Positions 24,354 to 27,472 of a stretch of 27,472 nucleotides of DNA are shown in pieces. The first letter of the stretch is position 1; every line of letters begins with the position of its first letter. Location of the stretch: NCBI GenBank assembly GCA_015222755.1, contig JADFVX010000130.1:1-27472 (forward strand). Reading direction: 5' to 3'. The notes under the pieces were generated by a model that was not told the origin of the DNA, searched no databases, and saw only the letters and a list, made by a program, of their open reading frames with translations. Both the position numbers and the translations under genes were made by a program. Source of the DNA: Pseudomonadota bacterium. GTDB taxonomy: Bacteria; Desulfobacterota; JADFVX01.

Positions 24354-25025
24354 TTACCCGCTTATAAACATGCGCAGGATCTTGCCCACTTTTTCACATT
24401 TGTCGGCAAGACTTCCAAGCGTACGAACTATCTCCATTAAAACGAAAAAATCCCCCTTTGAAAGATCATCTTCCATTGCATATATCTCTTTTGTGATCTT
24501 AAACTGAAGCTTATCGGCCTCCCACTCACGGGTACTAATGGTATCTACCATCTTCAGGACAACATCCGCCTCGGCACCCCCGAATGAGACCTCCATCAGG
24601 TTATCCAGCTCCTGCACTATGTTGTATGCAAGGTCACCTATATCCATAACATGATTTGCAAGTTCCATAAGCATAGGCTTAATAGGGGCTGGAATTACTA
24701 CATTTTTAAAGCGAAGTACTATAGACAGGTCTTCAACAGTATCTGCTATATCATCCTGAGAACTAAGCAGGCTTAGAAAATCGCGCCTGTCTACAGGCAT
24801 AAAAAGACTGTTAGGCGTCTGGCTGCGGATATCGTTTTTAAGGATATCGGCCTCATGCTCAAGCTTCAAGATATTATTTGAGACCTCCTTGACCTTCGCG
24901 TAATCCTCTGCGTAAAGGGCATCAAAGAGAGACGGAACCTCATTCATTGCGCTACGTACCTTATCCATGTGTTGTTCAAGCAGCTTAAATGGTGACCTTC
25001 CAAACAGACCGGCTATAGACCGCAT
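24354..25025 (-). CDS. DUF47 (TIGR00153) PhoU-like regulator of PiT
   Basis: 223 residues, all helical and soluble. The start FGRSPFKLLEQHMDKVR, the MPVDRRDFLSLLSSQDDIAD segment and the AEADVVLKMVDTI/EWEADKLQ helices are typical of DUF47, a PhoU-related family with charged residues that bind metal. It accompanies PiT transporters and is thought to control their activity; in this gene pair that is inference. A perfect AAGGAGGT sits 4 nt before the ATG. It follows the lipoprotein gene by 40 bp and precedes pit by 21 bp, so the two are co-transcribed. Confidence 0.93.
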   Translation of the reverse strand: MRSIAGLFGRSPFKLLEQHMDKVRSAMNEVPSLFDALYAEDYAKVKEVSNNILKLEHEADILKNDIRSQTPNSLFMPVDRRDFLSLLSSQDDIADTVEDLSIVLRFKNVVIPAPIKPMLMELANHVMDIGDLAYNIVQELDNLMEVSFGGAEADVVLKMVDTISTREWEADKLQFKITKEIYAMEDDLSKGDFFVLMEIVRTLGSLADKCEKVGKILRMFISG

Positions 25026-25065
25026 AGTACCTCCTTAAGGTTTGATCGGGAATAAGGGCAATAAT

Positions 25066-25758
25066 TCATTTAACGAGAAAGGGCAGTTCAAACTCAACAC
25101 CCTCTACTGTAACGTGTACCATTGCCTGACTGACATCGCGCATATCTGTACGAAAATATACATTGCCGAAGACCTGTGCGCCGTTAATGATCCTGCCTAC
25201 AGGTAGTGCAGTGAGAAAGATATCCTGCATAAGCGTCTCACCGCTAAAAAAACGCCTGTCTCGACTGTAGTAGTCATAAGGCGCTGACCAGTGCCCACGC
25301 ACCTGGTCATAGTAAGGCATAGCATAGTTATAGCCCTGAGGAGGAAAAAGAACAGAGCTGGAATGATTAGGGTAAACGGGCAGCAATGCCACCTGTGGCT
25401 GTACAACATAGTCGGGGTCGCTTTTGACTATTTCAGCCATCTTTTCCGGCGAGTAAGCGTTGTACTGGTTCCCCTTTTCATCAAGAAGGACAAAATCACC
25501 AAGGCTTATCCGTATCTGGCGACCCGTTTCATTACGAATGACAACCCTGAAGGGAGTAAAATAATTTTCCAGGTTGTATGGCGTACGATAAAGAGCCTCC
25601 GCTTCAGCTGTAACGGCAATTCCACCTTTGTTTATTGTAAGGGAACCACGGCGCTCATTTATCATGCCACCGGGAACGGCGACGGGGAGAATCTTTGTAG
25701 CGCAGCCGTTGGCAGTCAAAAAGATTAAAAAAAATAATGTAAAAAATGACCGCCACAT
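25066..25758 (-). CDS. Putative lipoprotein of unknown function
   Basis: 230 residues, family not recognised. The N-terminus has a charged start, a hydrophobic stretch SFFTLFFLIFL and a lipobox ANGC, giving predicted lipidation of Cys19, with Ala-Thr following. The mature part has a beta-rich look: FRVVIRNETGRQIRISLGDF with an EKGNQYNAYSPEKM segment, a Tyr/Pro-rich middle (about 145-175, NYAMPYYDQVRGHWSAPYDY) and a final pair of strands. It probably sits at the outer membrane, facing the periplasm. It starts 38 bp after the secreted Ig-repeat gene and is likely in the same operon; the phosphate genes lie downstream. A link to PiT is not implied by any motif. Confidence 0.8.
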   Translation of the reverse strand: MWRSFFTLFFLIFLTANGCATKILPVAVPGGMINERRGSLTINKGGIAVTAEAEALYRTPYNLENYFTPFRVVIRNETGRQIRISLGDFVLLDEKGNQYNAYSPEKMAEIVKSDPDYVVQPQVALLPVYPNHSSSVLFPPQGYNYAMPYYDQVRGHWSAPYDYYSRDRRFFSGETLMQDIFLTALPVGRIINGAQVFGNVYFRTDMRDVSQAMVHVTVEGVEFELPFLVK

Positions 25759-25796
25759 AGGCTATGGCTTAATTAAGAGGGTTTAACATTAGAAAG

Positions 25797-26906
25797 TTAC
25801 TCAACAATGAGAAGGTCAGAAAAATCTTCCAAGGGAGAGGAAGGAGGGGCAAGGGCCGGCTCTCTCCTCTCTTCAATACGTTGAGAAGAAGGTCTCTTCT
25901 TAATATCAAATGACTCACCTTCCTGGTACGCATGTATTGAAAAGGATTCCGCTTTGTTGTAAGCAATATCTATAGTCGCAAGCCCATCCACAAAGCTTGA
26001 AGCACTGACCGTATTGGGAGAAAGTTCACCTGAACCGGTAATAGCCAGCATTACATTCTTCCCGGTCACATCATAGTTGCTTATAACATTATCATTAGAG
26101 TCGACGGCCTTTATCTTAACGGCAAAGGGCTTGCCTGCAATTGCAACTCCCTCTGTGGTCACTACAAAACGGTCGATCCTATCGGGTTGGATAGTTATCC
26201 TGTTGCTGATACTTATATCAGGCCTGCCTTTTTCTGACATGTTGACAGTTATATTTTCAGCCTTATTGTAAAGAAAGCTGACCTCTGCCACACCTGACTT
26301 AAAGCTTGTAGATGTAATAAAACTAGGGGATATTTTGCTTGTTCCAGAGCTTGAAACATTTACACCCTTACCAAGGGTATCATAATCAACAACAAGATTA
26401 TCATACGCATCCAGTGCCGTAGCAGTTACACCGAAAGCGGCACCTGCAGTGGCTAGATCGGGCACATTGATGCTAAAGTGATGGATTGAGTTGGGCTTGA
26501 CTCTGATGGCTGAACTCTTACCGACAGAGGCCTCGCTGAAGTCTTTAACAGTAATAACGATATTCTCGGCCTTTTTATAGAGCGCCTTTACCGTTGCAAT
26601 GCCGCCTATGAAGCTTATCGCAGACAGGCTATTTGGCATCAGCGGGTGAGTTCCACTTGATATAAGCTTAATGCTCTTACCGATATCACTATAATTTGTT
26701 ATAAGATTTCCATTCTGGTCATGTGCCTTTATCTGGAGGAAAAAATCTTCCCCACTTATAGCTTCAGTTGGCGCAGATACTGTAAATCTGGCCAATGGCC
26801 CTGGCTTTACGGTTATCATCTGACCGAAAGCATTGCCGTAGGTAAAGAGGAATAAAAACAAAAACCATAATGCGATTCCCCTGTAGCACTTTAAAATAAA
26901 CTTCAT
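25797..26906 (-). CDS. Secreted protein with three Ig-like repeats
   Basis: 369 residues from the ATG at 26906, with AAGGAGG 5 nt upstream; a GTG at 26909 is the less likely start. A Sec signal peptide (basic start, FLFLFLF core, probable cut near Ala26-Phe-Gly) is followed by three ~100-residue tandem repeats at about 33-136, 137-239 and 240-337. Each has an AF(T/V/S) strand, a turn NG/YDN/NDN-N-V/L-I/V, a D-GK or T-GK segment, and a SF..G.A....Y.KAE(N/S) ending. This is the pattern of bacterial Ig-like (invasin/Big-type) folds, which I infer and cannot name more exactly. A charged, Pro-rich tail (338-369) ends it. It is probably periplasmic or surface-exposed and may bind protein or polysaccharide. 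An own promoter (26954-26981) lies upstream. Confidence 0.85.
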   Translation of the reverse strand: MKFILKCYRGIALWFLFLFLFTYGNAFGQMITVKPGPLARFTVSAPTEAISGEDFFLQIKAHDQNGNLITNYSDIGKSIKLISSGTHPLMPNSLSAISFIGGIATVKALYKKAENIVITVKDFSEASVGKSSAIRVKPNSIHHFSINVPDLATAGAAFGVTATALDAYDNLVVDYDTLGKGVNVSSSGTSKISPSFITSTSFKSGVAEVSFLYNKAENITVNMSEKGRPDISISNRITIQPDRIDRFVVTTEGVAIAGKPFAVKIKAVDSNDNVISNYDVTGKNVMLAITGSGELSPNTVSASSFVDGLATIDIAYNKAESFSIHAYQEGESFDIKKRPSSQRIEERREPALAPPSSPLEDFSDLLIVE

Positions 26907-26953
26907 CACTTCCTCCTTAAAATATCACGCCAAGCTGTCTATGGTACGATTGG

Positions 26954-26981
26954 ATTATATTGCAAACAGAAAAAAAATCCA
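26954..26981 (-). promoter_or_regulatory. Promoter for the Ig-repeat and lipoprotein genes
   Basis: A perfect TATAAT (26954-26959) lies on the minus strand with a weak TGGATT (3/6, 26976-26981) 16 nt upstream. The predicted leader is about 40 nt and includes the AAGGAGG of the Ig-repeat gene. The region is A+T-rich, so the weak -35 makes this tentative. Confidence 0.35.
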
Positions 26982-26990
26982 GTAAAAAAA

Positions 26991-27472
26991 CTAATTATTA
27001 AGATATTTTTTCACTTCTACATTATCAGGATCAAGCTCCAGCACCTTTTTGAATTGAGCATTAGCCTCATTTTCCTCGCCCAACTTAAGCAGGCAAATTC
27101 CCTTCATCAGATAGGCCTTGGGCAATTCTTTCCGCAAAATAGCTTGCGAAAGATTATCTTTTGCCTCCACATAAAGGCCCATTGAGAGGTAAGACAGCCC
27201 AAGATTAAAATAAGCTCTATAGTCATCAGGGCTCTTTTTAATTATTTCTTTATATACCTCAGTAGCCAAGGGATATTTTTTTTCCTTCAAATAAGCCGCA
27301 CCATCCTGCAGCAATTCTTCTACAGATTTATTTTTTTCTATCAATCTTTGCCGCTTGTTCCTTGCAGTTTTGTTCTCAGGGTCACGGGTAAGGACTGTCT
27401 CGAACTCGGCAAGGGCCGCTTCATCATCTCCACGCTTCTCGTGAATCAGGCCCAGCATGAGATGTACCTTCG
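26991..27472 (-). CDS. TPR-repeat protein, N-terminus outside the window
   Basis: The reading frame stays open to the right edge, so at least 160 C-terminal residues are seen and the start is missing; the first internal Met at 27458 is not the start. Several 34-residue tetratricopeptide repeats are visible, with the alternating W/L-G-Y-A-F-A-P pattern: for example YPLATEVYKEIIKKSPDDYR, AYFNLGLSYLSMGLYVEAKD, AYLMKGICLLKLGEENEANA and a final FKKVLELDPDN. TPR arrays are protein-binding scaffolds, here with no enzyme domain seen. The gene ends 84 bp before the Ig-repeat gene starts. The function is unknown; an assembly factor for envelope or secreted proteins is possible from the neighbours, but not shown. 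Confidence 0.9.
   Translation of the reverse strand, partial: KVHLMLGLIHEKRGDDEAALAEFETVLTRDPENKTARNKRQRLIEKNKSVEELLQDGAAYLKEKKYPLATEVYKEIIKKSPDDYRAYFNLGLSYLSMGLYVEAKDNLSQAILRKELPKAYLMKGICLLKLGEENEANAQFKKVLELDPDNVEVKKYLNN

Overview
The window looks like bacterial chromosome of moderate G+C, very probably from a Gram-negative, deltaproteobacterial-type lineage (Desulfobacterota or a neighbouring phylum). This rests on gene order and content: rimP-nusA-ylxR-infB-DUF503-rbfA-nrnA-truB-rpsO-pnp-M16 protease in one direction, a giant GH13 protein, a PilZ response regulator, a lipoprotein and a PiT/DUF47 phosphate pair. No marker here fixes the species. Almost everything is on the minus strand; the only clear plus-strand gene is a ParA-like ATPase.

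Left end (1-1318): an accessory patch. It holds a DUF5701-like gene of unknown role and, just upstream of it, the last ~50 codons of an IS3-type transposase, the scar of a decayed insertion sequence. A perfect 13-bp hairpin followed by T's lies at the window edge.

Carbohydrate and signalling region (1319-6000): a 1154-residue GH13 alpha-amylase-family protein overlaps a small S4 RNA-binding protein. Upstream lie a possible 46-codon ORF and a single-protein REC-PilZ response regulator with its own sigma70-like promoter.

Core information-processing operon (6043-17242, transcribed right to left): rimP, nusA, a fused ylxR-ylxQ, infB, DUF503, rbfA, nrnA, truB, rpsO, pnp and an M16 protease. Genes overlap by 4-11 bp or lie close together, as expected for one co-transcribed translation/RNA-turnover unit (transcription elongation factor, initiation factor, 30S maturation factors, tRNA pseudouridine synthase, S15 and RNA decay enzymes). 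Intrinsic terminators sit before rimP (17273-17298), between pnp and the M16 gene (7393-7423) and after the M16 gene (6043-6073). The middle one ends only 7 nt before the M16 start codon.

Upstream of the operon (17372-21339): an M16C (presequence-protease-like) metallopeptidase, a glutamine amidotransferase subunit (PabA/TrpG) and a DUF167 protein form another minus-strand unit. A divergent intergenic region (21266-21520) carries a promoter in each direction, one for the M16C gene and one for the solitary ParA-like ATPase with an unrecognised C-terminal half.

Right end (23082-27472): PiT phosphate transporter with its DUF47/PhoU-like partner, preceded by an outer-envelope lipoprotein, a secreted protein made of three ~100-residue Ig-like repeats, and a TPR protein that runs off the window. 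The last three are unknown envelope genes and, with the ParA-like protein and the left-end patch, are the least explained parts of the window. I found no tRNA, rRNA, CRISPR array, phage module or recognisable defence system.
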